Under the pieces are notes generated by a model that worked only from the letters and a program-made list of their open reading frames with translations, was not told the DNA's origin and did no database searches. This document shows, in pieces, positions 18,360 to 28,209 of a stretch of DNA of 64,000 bases. Source of the stretch: Providencia vermicola (GTDB lineage: Bacteria; Pseudomonadota; Gammaproteobacteria; Enterobacterales; Enterobacteriaceae); contig NZ_JAGSPI010000007.1 of assembly GCF_020381325.1 (NCBI RefSeq), positions 1-64,000 of the forward strand. The letters run 5' to 3'. Numbering within the stretch: the stretch's first letter is position 1; each line of letters begins with the position of its first letter. Made by a program: the position numbers and the translations under genes.

Positions 18360-19757
18360 TTAAAAAACCGTAAATGGCATCATTACCATAAATTTAATAT
18401 CTTTTTCGTCTTGGAAGATATTTCCATAACCACCACCATAACTAGGGATATCGGTATGATTATCATATTTGGTAAAGTGTAACTTAAAGAGAGTGTCTTT
18501 TGCTCGGCCTGTTTGAACGGTATATAATATATCAAAGTTCCACGCACTTTCTTTTAAACGCACATCTTGGGCATATTGGGAGTTAGTACTTGGTTTTGCG
18601 TCCCAACCATAAATATAGGATGTCCCCACTTTCCAACCCGCAAGATCCCAGTTTTTAAGATCATACATCACACCAGCGTACAACGCTTTTTCATTGTTGG
18701 CGTTCCAGTCTGAACGACCATCCCACCAAATATCCATACGTCCATTCGATGTCGCCCAACCAGGAGTCATACGTTGCAAGAAGTAGCCTTGATTACCTTC
18801 TGCTTTAACATAAGTTCCTTCAACTTTAAAATCAAACTCTTCATAGGTATACCCTAATGTCATCGCTTGCAACCATGCTAATCCATCATAAACATCATTA
18901 ACACCGCCATCAGAAACTTTGTCTTTTGAACCATAGAATTGATAGGAGAGACGTAAATCGCGTTCAGCCACAGGTACGGCATATGAAACTTTAGCAAAAT
19001 ACTGATCCATATAATCTTTTGCTTGGCCATAAGCCCCTTCTAACACTAAATTATTTTTAAAATCGTATTTAAACCCAATTGAGTGCAAGTAACTGATCCC
19101 TGTCTTACCATCCGCTTCACGGAAATCATACATTGAACGGTACCATGGTGCTTTATAACGGTCTGCCCACATATAAGACATACTCAGCTCACCGTTTTGT
19201 TCAAAATCAAACACACCACCAACTTCTAAACCACGATAAGTCCCAGGCATATAACTCCAGTGCGAAGCTAATAAGGTCTGACCCGTTGGCTGAATATATC
19301 CCCCTTTCCCCCAGAAAGGGCCATATTTTAATTTTGCAGCGGCTTTATAAAATGTCACCCCACTGCGATCACCTGTCCATTTTTCATCCCAGCGTGATTT
19401 AGCGTCACTAAAACCGATTTCATTGGGGGCTGCAGGCCCACTGTTAGATAACTCGATAGCAGTAAAACCCGCCAAATCCAAACCGATAACATCTTGAAAA
19501 TAGCCCGATGAAAAGTCTAGGCTAGCATTGAATGTAGAGTGCTTCAGATTATCTGCATATTTTTTATATTTATCGCTATTTGGGTCTAAATCCTTACGAG
19601 AACGATCCCTTTGCCAGTAATAAAGCCCACCGGTGAGTTTTGAATCTTCGAAAAACTGCTCAGCGTGAGTAATAGGTTGATACGCGATAGGCAACATCGC
19701 GATTGCGATTTTTAAGACGAGCAACTTCCTGCCAGTATTGACATGTTTATTAACCAT
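18360..19757 (-). CDS. chiP: Chitoporin ChiP (OprD family)
   Basis: The 465-residue outer membrane porin takes up chito-oligosaccharides. The N-terminus has a signal peptide ending near ITHAEQ (about residue 32). The mature part is a beta-barrel of the OprD family and closely follows E. coli ChiP (YbfM): [27 protein letters not shown], the YFLQRMTPG segment and the C-terminal [15 protein letters not shown] ending in phenylalanine, as usual for barrels. The start is preceded by AGAGGA. In E. coli chiP is followed by the lipoprotein gene chiQ and lies beside fur; chiQ was not found here. Expression in E. coli is controlled by NagC and the sRNA ChiX. Confidence 0.93.
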   Translation of the reverse strand: MVNKHVNTGRKLLVLKIAIAMLPIAYQPITHAEQFFEDSKLTGGLYYWQRDRSRKDLDPNSDKYKKYADNLKHSTFNASLDFSSGYFQDVIGLDLAGFTAIELSNSGPAAPNEIGFSDAKSRWDEKWTGDRSGVTFYKAAAKLKYGPFWGKGGYIQPTGQTLLASHWSYMPGTYRGLEVGGVFDFEQNGELSMSYMWADRYKAPWYRSMYDFREADGKTGISYLHSIGFKYDFKNNLVLEGAYGQAKDYMDQYFAKVSYAVPVAERDLRLSYQFYGSKDKVSDGGVNDVYDGLAWLQAMTLGYTYEEFDFKVEGTYVKAEGNQGYFLQRMTPGWATSNGRMDIWWDGRSDWNANNEKALYAGVMYDLKNWDLAGWKVGTSYIYGWDAKPSTNSQYAQDVRLKESAWNFDILYTVQTGRAKDTLFKLHFTKYDNHTDIPSYGGGYGNIFQDEKDIKFMVMMPFTVF

Positions 19758-19784
19758 TCTTGTATTCCTCTAATATTTTTTATG

Positions 19785-19810
19785 TTTTATTATTCGGCCG
19801 AAATACGATT
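19785..19810 (-). promoter_or_regulatory. Possible NagC-type operator upstream of chiP
   Basis: A perfect TTCGGCCGAA palindrome (19793-19802), flanked by AT-rich arms in the arrangement TTATTATTCG/CGAAATACG, lies about 35 bases upstream of the chiP start codon. NagC operators have a CG-containing centre with TT/AA-rich arms, and chiP is a known NagC target in E. coli. The match is by eye only. Confidence 0.35.
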
Positions 19811-20210
19811 TAACTTTCCATTTAAATCCAAATATTCACAACAACTTATGTTGCTTGTGATGTAATTAGCCTATTTTTTGCGACGCGAATTATCAACACT
19901 GATACTGGCTTTGTTGCCAAAATATGATCAATGGCACATTAATTTTAATTAACAGTCATTATCACGGATGATGACCCATAAATTGATCAACCGTAACTAT
20001 TTGATGAATATAAAAAAATAAATGGAAATTGATGAGATAGTAAAACTTAAAAACATGTGAATAGATTACCTTGATACAAGGCAAACACACCAAATGAAGT
20101 GCCATTGCACACCATCTATCACCACATTGACTTAATTTTGTGAGAAAGGTAAACGAAATAAGGCCTTTTAAATTCGTTTTATTGTTTTAGCTTAATCATC
20201 TGAATAAATT

Positions 20211-20230
20211 GATAATAATTATTCTTTATC
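20211..20230. promoter_or_regulatory. Possible Fur box upstream of the SDR gene
   Basis: GATAATAATTATTCTTTATC resembles the Fur consensus (GATAATGATAATCATTATC) with an extra base near the centre. A second AT palindrome (ATTATTGAGAATAAT) follows at about 20275-20289, close to the start codon. AT-rich background makes chance matches likely. Confidence 0.3.
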
Positions 20231-20345
20231 ATTTTTCGACTTTTCTGCATTAATATACTCAATAGTACGATAGCATTATTGAGAATAATTCCCCTGTTTT
20301 CATCTGCTACTATGAAATTTCCATTTCAACAAAAAGCGTACAAAA

Positions 20346-21140
20346 ATGAATATTGATTTAACAGGAAAACGCGCCTTAATTAGTGCATCAACCGCGGGTA
20401 TTGGCTTTGCGATAGCAAAAGGGCTTGCAAGTAGCGGTGCAGAAGTATTGATTAACGGTCGTAATAAGAAAAGTGTTGATGATGCTGTATCCCGCCTACA
20501 AAAAGAGCTCCCTAGCGCCAAAGTATCCCCAGCCGTCGCTGATGTGAGCTGCCCTGAAGGGCTCAACCTGCTACTCAGTGAAATCAAAGAGATCGATATT
20601 TTAGTCAACAATGCTGGCATTTATGGTGCTGAGGACTTTTACACAACCGACGATGCTACTTGGGATAATTACTGGCAAACCAATGTGATGTCTGCAGTAC
20701 GTTTATCCCGAGCACTATTGCCTTCAATGGTTGAAAAAGGCTGGGGGCGAGTTGTCTTTATTTCATCTGAATCTGCACGCAATATTCCTGCGGATATGAT
20801 CCACTATGGTGTCACAAAAACAGCAATGCTCTCCCTTTCACGAGGACTTGCTAAATATGTTGCTGGTACTGGTGTGACAGTCAATAGTGTTCTCCCTGGC
20901 CCGACACTTTCTGATGGTTTTGCCAATTTGATGGAAGACGAAGCAGCGAGAACAGGTAAGTCAATCGAAGCACTGGCTAACGAATTTGTCGTTGCGCACA
21001 GACCAAGTTCAGTTATTCAACGTGCAGCGTCTGTCGAAGAAGTGGCAAATATGGTGGTTTATACGTGTTCGAAACAAGCCTCTGCAACCTCTGGAGCGGC
21101 ATTACGCGTTGATGGCGGAGTCATTGACGACATTATTTAA
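20346..21140 (+). CDS. SDR family NAD(P)-dependent oxidoreductase
   Basis: The 264-residue protein is a classical short-chain dehydrogenase/reductase. The cofactor motif appears as ISASTAGIG (residues 12-20), where the first glycine of the usual TGxxxGIG is replaced by alanine. NNAG, the catalytic serine in FISSES and the YGVTK catalytic pair are present. The C-terminal SGAALRVDGG segment is typical of FabG-like members. The substrate cannot be told from sequence. It converges with ansB and has no operon partner. AT-rich, Fur-like sequences lie upstream. Confidence 0.88.
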   Translation: MNIDLTGKRALISASTAGIGFAIAKGLASSGAEVLINGRNKKSVDDAVSRLQKELPSAKVSPAVADVSCPEGLNLLLSEIKEIDILVNNAGIYGAEDFYTTDDATWDNYWQTNVMSAVRLSRALLPSMVEKGWGRVVFISSESARNIPADMIHYGVTKTAMLSLSRGLAKYVAGTGVTVNSVLPGPTLSDGFANLMEDEAARTGKSIEALANEFVVAHRPSSVIQRAASVEEVANMVVYTCSKQASATSGAALRVDGGVIDDII

Positions 21141-21245
21141 TCATAAACATGCTTACTGTTTAATGTATTGATTACCGAGTAGCAAGACAATAACGGGGGA
21201 CAGAAAACTGCACCCCGCTACCTTAAGTATCAAAATACATTGAGC

Positions 21246-22289
21246 TTAATACTTCTCAAATAGAGCCTGAATTTTTTGCGGATCTTTCGTTTCAGTCAAC
21301 GCCAGCTGCAATAATACGCGTGCTTTTTGCGGATTTAACCTTTCAGATGCCACGAAGCCATATAGATTATCATCAACCTCTGCATTACGTGTGGTATAGC
21401 CTGTTGGAACACGGCTAGCGCGTACGACAACCACATCCTCTTTTGCCGCTTTTGCTAGTGCATCAAATACCGTTTTGTACATGTTGCCATTACCAACCCC
21501 TGCACTAACAATACCTTCGGCCCCTTCTTCTCTTAGAGCTTTAACAGGTGCTGCGGAAGCATTTGCATAGTTATAAACAATGCCAACTGCAGGTAATTTA
21601 TCGAGTTTACTCACATCAAACGCAGCGTTATTTTCCCGTGGCTGAGGTGCTTGGAAATACGTCACTTTGCCATCGTGGATAAACCCTTCCGCACCTGCGT
21701 TAACTGCATCAAATGCTTGAACTTCTGTGGTGCTCATCTTCATCACATTTCGGCCTTGAACCACCTTGTCATTCATTGCCATTAGCACGCCACGGTCACC
21801 AGCTGACTTATCCGTTGCAAGCACCACTGCGTTATACAAATTTAGTGGCCCATCAGCACCCAGTGCTGTTGATGGGCGCATTGCACCGACCAACACAATT
21901 GGTTTCTTACAATAGGTTGTTAAATCAAGGAAAAAGGCCGTTTCTTCTAATGTATCCGTCCCATGAGTGATCACAAAGCCATCGGTTTTATCGCAGTCTT
22001 GGTTGATTTTTTTCGCCAACGTCAACCAAACTTGGTCATTCATGTCTTGCGAACCGATATTCACCAATTGTTCGCCGCTTAAATTAGCCATTTTCTTGGT
22101 TTCTGGAACTGCATTAATTAACGCATCAATTCCCACTTTACCCGCTTGATAACTAGACGAAGTGGCTGAATCCCCGCCCCCAGCAATGGTTCCCCCCGTT
22201 GCTAATACCGTAATATTCGGTAAAGCGAAGGCAGATACGGTAAACAGTGAAACCAGTGTTGCGAGCAGCGCTTTATTTCTGTTTTTCAT
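21246..22289 (-). CDS. ansB: Periplasmic L-asparaginase II
   Basis: The 347-residue enzyme hydrolyses asparagine to aspartate and ammonia in the periplasm. A signal peptide (about 1-22, ending in AFA) precedes LPNITVLATGGTIAGGG, the first catalytic threonine motif (30-39 region). The second motif HGTDTLEETAFFL and the conserved lysine in AMNDK are also present. Length and sequence match type II enzymes. In E. coli ansB is induced anaerobically by FNR and CRP; no box was verified here. The start is preceded by AGGAAAATAGG. It converges with the SDR gene and diverges from ycaO. Confidence 0.95.
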   Translation of the reverse strand: MKNRNKALLATLVSLFTVSAFALPNITVLATGGTIAGGGDSATSSSYQAGKVGIDALINAVPETKKMANLSGEQLVNIGSQDMNDQVWLTLAKKINQDCDKTDGFVITHGTDTLEETAFFLDLTTYCKKPIVLVGAMRPSTALGADGPLNLYNAVVLATDKSAGDRGVLMAMNDKVVQGRNVMKMSTTEVQAFDAVNAGAEGFIHDGKVTYFQAPQPRENNAAFDVSKLDKLPAVGIVYNYANASAAPVKALREEGAEGIVSAGVGNGNMYKTVFDALAKAAKEDVVVVRASRVPTGYTTRNAEVDDNLYGFVASERLNPQKARVLLQLALTETKDPQKIQALFEKY

Positions 22290-22482
22290 CCTATTTTCCT
22301 TTCATTAATAAACTTCAGTTATTATGTGGATTTATGCTGAATTTATTGTGATCTATGCAATTATTTTAGGAGAAATAATGAATTTTAAGATGATTTCTCT
22401 ATGAATGAATAAAAAGCGTGAGGTTGCGACAAAAATCCGTATCATAGCCCGTTTGACACACTCTATTCACAAGTGACTGACA

Positions 22483-24237
22483 ATGAGCCAAACATTTATT
22501 CCCGGCAAAGACGCCGCTCTTGAAGACTCCATTGATGCATTCCAGACCAAATTAAAAAAATTGGGGTTTGATATTGAAGAAGCGTCATGGTTAAACCCTG
22601 TACCAAACGTTTGGTCAGTACATATTCGCGATAAAGAGTGCCCTCTTTGTTTTACCAATGGTAAAGGTGCAAGCAAAAAAGCCGCTTTAGCTTCTGCCCT
22701 TGGCGAGTATTTCGAGCGTTTATCGACTAACTACTTCTTCGCTGACTTTTACTTAGGTAAATCCATTTCAGAAGGTGATTTTGTTCACTACCCAAATGAA
22801 AAGTGGTTCCCACTAACAGAAGATGACAGCTTACCAGAAGGGCTTTTAGACAGTCGTTTGATTAAATTCTATGACCCTGATGAAGCATTAGCCGCAAGCC
22901 AACTCATTGACCTGCAATCTGGCAACGAAGAACGCGGTATTTGTGCGCTACCTTTTACGCGTCAATCTGATGACAAAACTGTCTATATTCCAATGAATAT
23001 CGTTGGGAACTTATACGTTTCTAACGGTATGTCTGCGGGTAACACAGCTAACGAAGCGCGTGTTCAAGGGCTTTCAGAAGTGTTTGAACGCTTTGTAAAA
23101 AATAAAATTATTGCAGAAAGCATCAGCTTGCCAACTATTCCAACAGAAGTGATGGCTCGTTACCCAAGCGTGGTAGAAGCAATTGATACCCTTGAAAAAG
23201 AAGGCTTCCCTATTTTCTGCTACGACGCTTCATTAGGTGGAAAATACCCTGTTATCTGCGTGGTGTTGTTTAACCCACAAAACGGTACTTGCTTCGCCTC
23301 ATTTGGCGCACACCCTGACTTTGGTGTTGCCCTTGAGCGTACCGTCACTGAATTATTACAAGGCCGCGGCTTAAAAGACTTAGATGTGTTTAACGCCCCA
23401 ACCTTTGATGATGAAGAAGTGGCTGAGCACACCAACCTTGAAACACATTTTATTGATTCAAGTGGCTTAATTAGCTGGGATCTGTTTAAAGACGATGCGG
23501 ATTATGAATTTGCAGATTGGAGTTTCAAAGGTACGACGCAGGAAGAGTTTGCGACGCTTATCCGTATTTTCAATACGTTAGATGCCGAAGTTTACATCGC
23601 AGATTATAACCATTTAGGCGTTTATGCGTGCCGTATTTTAGTGCCAGGTATGTCAGATATTTACCCTGTTGAAGATTTACATATTGCGAATAATGCAATG
23701 GGCGCTTACTTACGTGACACCATCATCGGTTTGCCTGATAGCCAATGGGAAAAGCAAGACTACCTTGCCCTGATTGAGCAATTGGATGACGACGGTTTAG
23801 ATGATTTCACCCGTGTGCGTGAGCTGCTTGGTTTAGCGGTTGGTAAAGATAATGGTTGGAGCAACCTGCGTATCGGTGAATTAAAATCAATGTTAGCCCT
23901 TGCGGGTGGTGACCTTGAACAAGCTTTAGCTTGGGTTGAATGGACACAAGACTTTAACAGTTCAGTGTTCACGCCAGAACGTGCGAACTATTATCGTTGC
24001 TTACAAACGTTATTGTTATTATCGCAAGAAGAAGAAAGAAACCCTGCGCAATACTACAACGCATTTGTCCGTATGTATGGGCAAGAAGCTGTCGATGCAG
24101 CTTCAGCAGCTGTTGCGGGTGAGTCTTGCTTCTATGGTTTATGGTCAATCGATGATGAGCTAAAAGCACTGCCTGCTCACCAAGCGCTACTTGCAGCGTA
24201 TGAAAAACTGCAAAAAGCCAAACGCGCTAACGCGTAA
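22483..24237 (+). CDS. ycaO: YcaO-domain ATP-grasp-like cyclodehydratase homologue YcaO
   Basis: The 584-residue protein matches E. coli YcaO (586 residues) along its length: the YcaO domain (about 50-420) with GKGASKKAALASALGEYFER and EARVQGLSEVFERFVK, both part of the ATP-binding site, followed by a helical C-terminal region. In E. coli YcaO assists RimO in beta-methylthiolation of ribosomal protein S12. No partner peptide or dehydrogenase gene lies nearby, so a biosynthetic cyclodehydratase role is unlikely. In E. coli it lies between serC and focA; here the sugar-acid cluster separates it from focA. Confidence 0.95.
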   Translation: MSQTFIPGKDAALEDSIDAFQTKLKKLGFDIEEASWLNPVPNVWSVHIRDKECPLCFTNGKGASKKAALASALGEYFERLSTNYFFADFYLGKSISEGDFVHYPNEKWFPLTEDDSLPEGLLDSRLIKFYDPDEALAASQLIDLQSGNEERGICALPFTRQSDDKTVYIPMNIVGNLYVSNGMSAGNTANEARVQGLSEVFERFVKNKIIAESISLPTIPTEVMARYPSVVEAIDTLEKEGFPIFCYDASLGGKYPVICVVLFNPQNGTCFASFGAHPDFGVALERTVTELLQGRGLKDLDVFNAPTFDDEEVAEHTNLETHFIDSSGLISWDLFKDDADYEFADWSFKGTTQEEFATLIRIFNTLDAEVYIADYNHLGVYACRILVPGMSDIYPVEDLHIANNAMGAYLRDTIIGLPDSQWEKQDYLALIEQLDDDGLDDFTRVRELLGLAVGKDNGWSNLRIGELKSMLALAGGDLEQALAWVEWTQDFNSSVFTPERANYYRCLQTLLLLSQEEERNPAQYYNAFVRMYGQEAVDAASAAVAGESCFYGLWSIDDELKALPAHQALLAAYEKLQKAKRANA

Positions 24238-24248
24238 TTGAAGTCATA

Positions 24249-24280
24249 GGTTGGCGGGCAACTTCACCCGCTAACCTTTC
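24249..24280 (+). terminator. ycaO terminator
   Basis: GGTTGGCGGG (24249-24258) pairs with CCCGCTAACC (24267-24276), one G-U pair, followed by TTTCC. It lies 12 bases after the ycaO stop and may also serve the converging dehydratase gene. Confidence 0.65.
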
Positions 24281-24302
24281 CTAATATATTGATTTAGTTA
24301 AA

Positions 24303-25898
24303 TTATAAATCTAATGAACGCTTCCACAATAAAAAATCAAATTGCTCTAAGCGATCTGCTTTCACTTGATAGTCCCCACTTGCCGTTTCAATCACTCGTT
24401 CAAAAAGCCCATGACTGATTGTTGGTAGAGGTACACCATCAATAATAGGCCCGCAATCATAGTCGATCATATCGGACAAACGTTCTGCTATTGCGCTATT
24501 AGTCGAAATTTTTAGTACGGGCACAATTGGGTTACCCGTCGGTGTCCCTAACCCTGTCGAGAAAATAACCACATTACAGCCCGCGGCAACAAGGCCAGTC
24601 ACCGCATCCACATCATTACCTGGCGTACAAACGAGCGACAAACCGCTCTCTGGCATTGGCTCTGCATAATCACACACCGCACTAATTGGCGAAGTGCCGC
24701 CTTTTTTAGCCGCACCGGTGGATTTTATCGCATCGGTAATTAAGCCATCTGCAATATTGCCGGGGCTTGGGTTATCTGCAATGGTGGTATTAAAGAAATT
24801 TGCCGTTTTTTCATAGCGCTCCATCAATTCAAGAAATTTCTTTTTGTCATCGAAAGATACGCAACGTTTCACCATATCCCCTTCTGCACCGCATAATTCA
24901 GGGAATTCTGCCAAGCCAGATGCGCCACCTAACGTGACTAACCAATCTGAAACAAGCCCCATAGCAGGATTACCGGAAATCCCTGAAAAACCATCAGAAG
25001 CACCACATTTTACGCCCAATTTTAGGTGGGATAATGGTACATCAACCCTCGATTGTGGCTTAACCGCTTTCATGCACTCATAAGTTTGTTTGAGCGCAGT
25101 TTGCATCATTTCTTCTTCGCTATCCCACTCTTGCTGACGAAAATACAGTGCGGGCTTATCAAAGTTTGGGTTGCGAGCTGCCAGTGACTCTTTAAACATT
25201 TTGCGCTGCGCTTTTTCACACCCTAAACTAAATACCGTAATACCAATCACATTGGGGTGATCTGCATAAGCCGCCAGCACATCACACATGGTTTTACTGT
25301 CCGATGTCGCACCACCGCAGCCGCTGGTGACAGTAATGCATCGAACACCTTCGATATGCGGGAACAGTTTTGGTTTTGCTGTCGGCGCTTGCGTTCCTGC
25401 AGTTAAGTCTAGTGCAAAGCTTTTTAAGCTATTATTGGTGTAGCCTAAGGCATCATTTAAAGCATCGGTTAATTTCGTCACATTGCGGTTTTCACAAAAA
25501 ACTAATGGGAAAATTAGCCAGTAATTTGCTGTTCCTACACGCCCATCTCCTCGAACATATCCTTGAAAAGTTCGCTTTTTATAAGCGGAAACATCAGGTG
25601 CTTTCCATTCGTACAGTGAATCATTTTCTAAGGAAACAGGGGCTGCATAATGGCGAATATTGTTCACCGTAATGGCTTCGCCTTTTGCAATGGGTTGCGT
25701 CGCTTTACCTACCGCGGTGCCATACATCGATACCACACCATCAATGGGCACCGCCTCTATGGCAAATTTGTGTTTGGCCTTCACGTCAGTGACTAAGGCA
25801 ATTTCTTCATTGCCCCAATGGTAAACTTCCCCAGCGTACAAGTCTTTTAAGGCAACAATCAGGTTGTCGCTTTCATCAATTCGTAAAATCTTTTGCAT
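24303..25898 (-). CDS. UxaA-family altronate/galactarate-type dehydratase
   Basis: The 531-residue protein belongs to the UxaA/GarD family of iron-dependent sugar-acid dehydratases. It has an N-terminal SAF domain (about 1-85) and a large C-terminal catalytic domain with the conserved cysteines in TSGCGGAT and VFSLGCEKAQ, and the segments GVKCGASDGFSGISGNP, NPSPGN and CTPGNDVDAVTGLVAAGCN. The substrate may be altronate, galactarate or a related acid; it is not a one-to-one match to E. coli UxaA. An ATG at 25922 overlaps the upstream stop, but GGAAGG precedes the ATG at 25898, which is used. It is the last gene of an operon with an MFS permease and an aldolase. Confidence 0.85.
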   Translation of the reverse strand: MQKILRIDESDNLIVALKDLYAGEVYHWGNEEIALVTDVKAKHKFAIEAVPIDGVVSMYGTAVGKATQPIAKGEAITVNNIRHYAAPVSLENDSLYEWKAPDVSAYKKRTFQGYVRGDGRVGTANYWLIFPLVFCENRNVTKLTDALNDALGYTNNSLKSFALDLTAGTQAPTAKPKLFPHIEGVRCITVTSGCGGATSDSKTMCDVLAAYADHPNVIGITVFSLGCEKAQRKMFKESLAARNPNFDKPALYFRQQEWDSEEEMMQTALKQTYECMKAVKPQSRVDVPLSHLKLGVKCGASDGFSGISGNPAMGLVSDWLVTLGGASGLAEFPELCGAEGDMVKRCVSFDDKKKFLELMERYEKTANFFNTTIADNPSPGNIADGLITDAIKSTGAAKKGGTSPISAVCDYAEPMPESGLSLVCTPGNDVDAVTGLVAAGCNVVIFSTGLGTPTGNPIVPVLKISTNSAIAERLSDMIDYDCGPIIDGVPLPTISHGLFERVIETASGDYQVKADRLEQFDFLLWKRSLDL

Positions 25899-25921
25899 GT
25901 CACACCTTCCAATTGTTGCCA

Positions 25922-27235
25922 TTAATTTGATGACAAAACTTTATGGCCATTTTTATGAGAGTTCTTTTTAAGGAGCGCAATTAACACAGCACAACCCACT
26001 GTTATCACCGACAATGTCATGATCCCTGCGGTATTGCTGTTCATCATTTTATCCACTTCAACGCGGATGATAGGTGCAAGGAATGAACAAAATGCCCCCA
26101 TAGTGGTACAAAAACCAATCCCCGCTGCTAATGCAGGACCACTGAGTAACTGAGGCGGAAACGTCCAGAAGACAGGTTGAACTGATAAGAAGCCCACCGC
26201 ACTTAAACACAGTGCTGCAATAGCAAAAACTGGGCTAGCAAATGCAGATAACGCTAAGCCCACCGCCGCGGCTAACATGCACAGAACAGATATTTCAACA
26301 CGTTTTGTTGGATGGCGGTCGGCAAAGCGCGGAATATAATAGACGCCAAAGGCTGAGCAAGCCCATGGAATAGCTGCCACTAACGATTGTTTGAACCCTA
26401 AGCTTTCCCCCATTAATGAAGCCACTTGGGAAGGCAAAAAGAACATCAAACCATACACGGATATTTGGATGGTGCCGTAAATCAATGCAAGGTGCCACAC
26501 TTTGGCATTTTTGAGCGCCGAAAGCACAGAGGTAGTTTCTGTTTTTGCATTTTCTTTGGCAAGTTGCTCCGTTAATGCCTTTTTCTCTTCATCGGTTAAA
26601 AAACGCGCTTTTTCAGGGCTATCATCCAGATAAAAGAAGGCAAAAATACCAATAACAACCGCAGGTAAACCTTCGATAACAAACATCCAGAACCAACCTG
26701 GACGGCCTAACCAGCCATGCAACTCTAATAATGCGCCAGAAAGTGGAGAGCCTAGCGTCAAGGCTAATGGCACCCCTAAAACAAATATACCAATCACAGA
26801 GCCGCGGACATTATTCGGAAAATAGATTGACGCTAATAATAAAATTCCTGGATAGAAACCGGCCTCCCCAAGCCCCAATAAGAAGCGCAAAATAATAAAT
26901 TGCGTTTCATTAGTGACAAAGCCTGTCATCGCAGAGAGCACGCCCCAAATGATTGTGGTGATACTCAACCATTTTTGGGCACCTATTTTATTTAAAATTA
27001 AGTTGGCGGGGATACCAAATAATGCATAGGCCGCAAAGAAAATCCCTGCCCCAAACGCAAATGCAGAGTCCGATAACCCGATATCTAACTGCATCGCATC
27101 TTTAGCAAAACCAACATTCACCCGATCAATAAATGCAACGAAATACAAAATAAACATCAGGGGTACTAAACGTTTCCACGATTTTTTAATCGCAGAGTTT
27201 AAAACAGGATTGTTATAAGCTTGTGTTGTCGCCAT
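25922..27235 (-). CDS. MFS transporter, anion:cation symporter family
   Basis: The 437-residue protein is a 12-helix major facilitator of the ACS group, which imports organic anions such as hexonates, glucarate and phthalate with protons. Typical features are the opening RLVPLMFILYFVAFIDRVNVGFA, the ALFGIPANLILNKIGAQKW loop and the RFLLGLGEAGFYPG helix. A basic/acidic cytoplasmic loop (about 205-235) splits the two halves. Gene context (a dehydratase and an aldolase) points to a sugar acid as substrate; this is inference. It overlaps or touches the dehydratase gene and follows the aldolase by 50 bases. Confidence 0.88.
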   Translation of the reverse strand: MATTQAYNNPVLNSAIKKSWKRLVPLMFILYFVAFIDRVNVGFAKDAMQLDIGLSDSAFAFGAGIFFAAYALFGIPANLILNKIGAQKWLSITTIIWGVLSAMTGFVTNETQFIILRFLLGLGEAGFYPGILLLASIYFPNNVRGSVIGIFVLGVPLALTLGSPLSGALLELHGWLGRPGWFWMFVIEGLPAVVIGIFAFFYLDDSPEKARFLTDEEKKALTEQLAKENAKTETTSVLSALKNAKVWHLALIYGTIQISVYGLMFFLPSQVASLMGESLGFKQSLVAAIPWACSAFGVYYIPRFADRHPTKRVEISVLCMLAAAVGLALSAFASPVFAIAALCLSAVGFLSVQPVFWTFPPQLLSGPALAAGIGFCTTMGAFCSFLAPIIRVEVDKMMNSNTAGIMTLSVITVGCAVLIALLKKNSHKNGHKVLSSN

Positions 27236-27285
27236 GATATTTTTCCCTGTCGGTAAGATGTTCTATTGTGTTGTTATAGGAAAGA

Positions 27286-28209
27286 TCAGAGCGGTGAATC
27301 AGCTAGTGCTAATAATTGCTGAAGTTGCTCTGTCTGTACACTGTTCAATCCAATAAATGGTGAAGTACAACGGTCTGAGTTAATCACCCCTTTCAGTTGC
27401 AACGCTTTTTTAAAGGTTGGAATAAAAGGAGCATTCACCCCGTAAATCGCCATCAGTTGATCAACACGTTGTTGATGTTTAGCGACGAGCGCTAAATCGC
27501 CTTTTGCAAAAGCTTGCATCCATGAAGCAAAAAACTGTGGAATAATATTGGAAAGCCCACCAATACAACCGTTTCCGCCTGATAGCACGACATGAGCAAA
27601 GTTGTTGTCGTAACCTGCATAGACTTCAAAGTGTGGAATACGGGATTTCACAACATCAATAACTTGCGCCGTATGATTAGTATCAGGAATGGTATCTTTC
27701 AAACCAATAATATGAGGGTATTTATCTGCTAAGCGTAAACACACTTCAGGTGATACAGAGTATCCCGTACGCTCAGGAAAGTTATAAATAAAGATTTTTG
27801 CTGAGGTTTTTTCTGCAATTGTGCTGTAAAAGCGAAATACCCCCTCGTCATCTAACGGAAAATAATAGGGACTGATAATCATTACCCCATCGACCCCTTG
27901 CTCATTCGCATAATTGGCAAGTTCAATCGATTCATTGACATCTAGCCGACTTGCTCCTGCATAGACCTTCATATCCCTTTTAGGGTAATTGCCACAAAGG
28001 TCAATCAAGGTTTTCGAACTGTTCATATCGAGTGCAAAAAATTCCCCCGTACTGCCCATCGTGACAAAACCCGAGACTTTTGTGCTAAGTGAATCATAAA
28101 CTTGTCGATTTTGTTCAATATCAACGCGGCCTTTGTCATCAAAAATAGTGACAACAGGGGTGATATAGCGACTTTCCATACTTAATAGCTCCACTTGGTT
28201 ATTGTTCAT
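27286..28209 (-). CDS. DapA-family aldolase, YagE-like 2-keto-3-deoxy sugar acid aldolase
   Basis: The 307-residue protein is a class I aldolase/lyase of the dihydrodipicolinate synthase family. The Schiff-base lysine is in HIIGLKDTIPD, the catalytic tyrosine in IYNFPERTG, and GSTGEF marks the substrate carboxylate loop. The pattern of conserved segments (ISPYYF, IGLKDT, YAGYDNNF) resembles E. coli YagE, a 2-keto-3-deoxygluconate aldolase. With the neighbouring dehydratase it could split the keto-deoxy acid into pyruvate and an aldehyde. A second start at 28179 with GGAG before it is equally plausible and would shorten the protein by ten residues. First gene of the operon; divergent from an IclR regulator. 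Confidence 0.85.
   Translation of the reverse strand: MNNNQVELLSMESRYITPVVTIFDDKGRVDIEQNRQVYDSLSTKVSGFVTMGSTGEFFALDMNSSKTLIDLCGNYPKRDMKVYAGASRLDVNESIELANYANEQGVDGVMIISPYYFPLDDEGVFRFYSTIAEKTSAKIFIYNFPERTGYSVSPEVCLRLADKYPHIIGLKDTIPDTNHTAQVIDVVKSRIPHFEVYAGYDNNFAHVVLSGGNGCIGGLSNIIPQFFASWMQAFAKGDLALVAKHQQRVDQLMAIYGVNAPFIPTFKKALQLKGVINSDRCTSPFIGLNSVQTEQLQQLLALADSPL

Larger units (their letters stand above)
19758..20345. other. Divergent chiP/SDR intergenic region
   Basis: These 588 bases hold no convincing gene. The chiP side carries the TTCGGCCGAA palindrome listed separately; the other side carries AT-rich Fur-like sequences just before the dehydrogenase gene. The middle (about 19860-20200) shows nothing recognisable. 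Confidence 0.5.
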
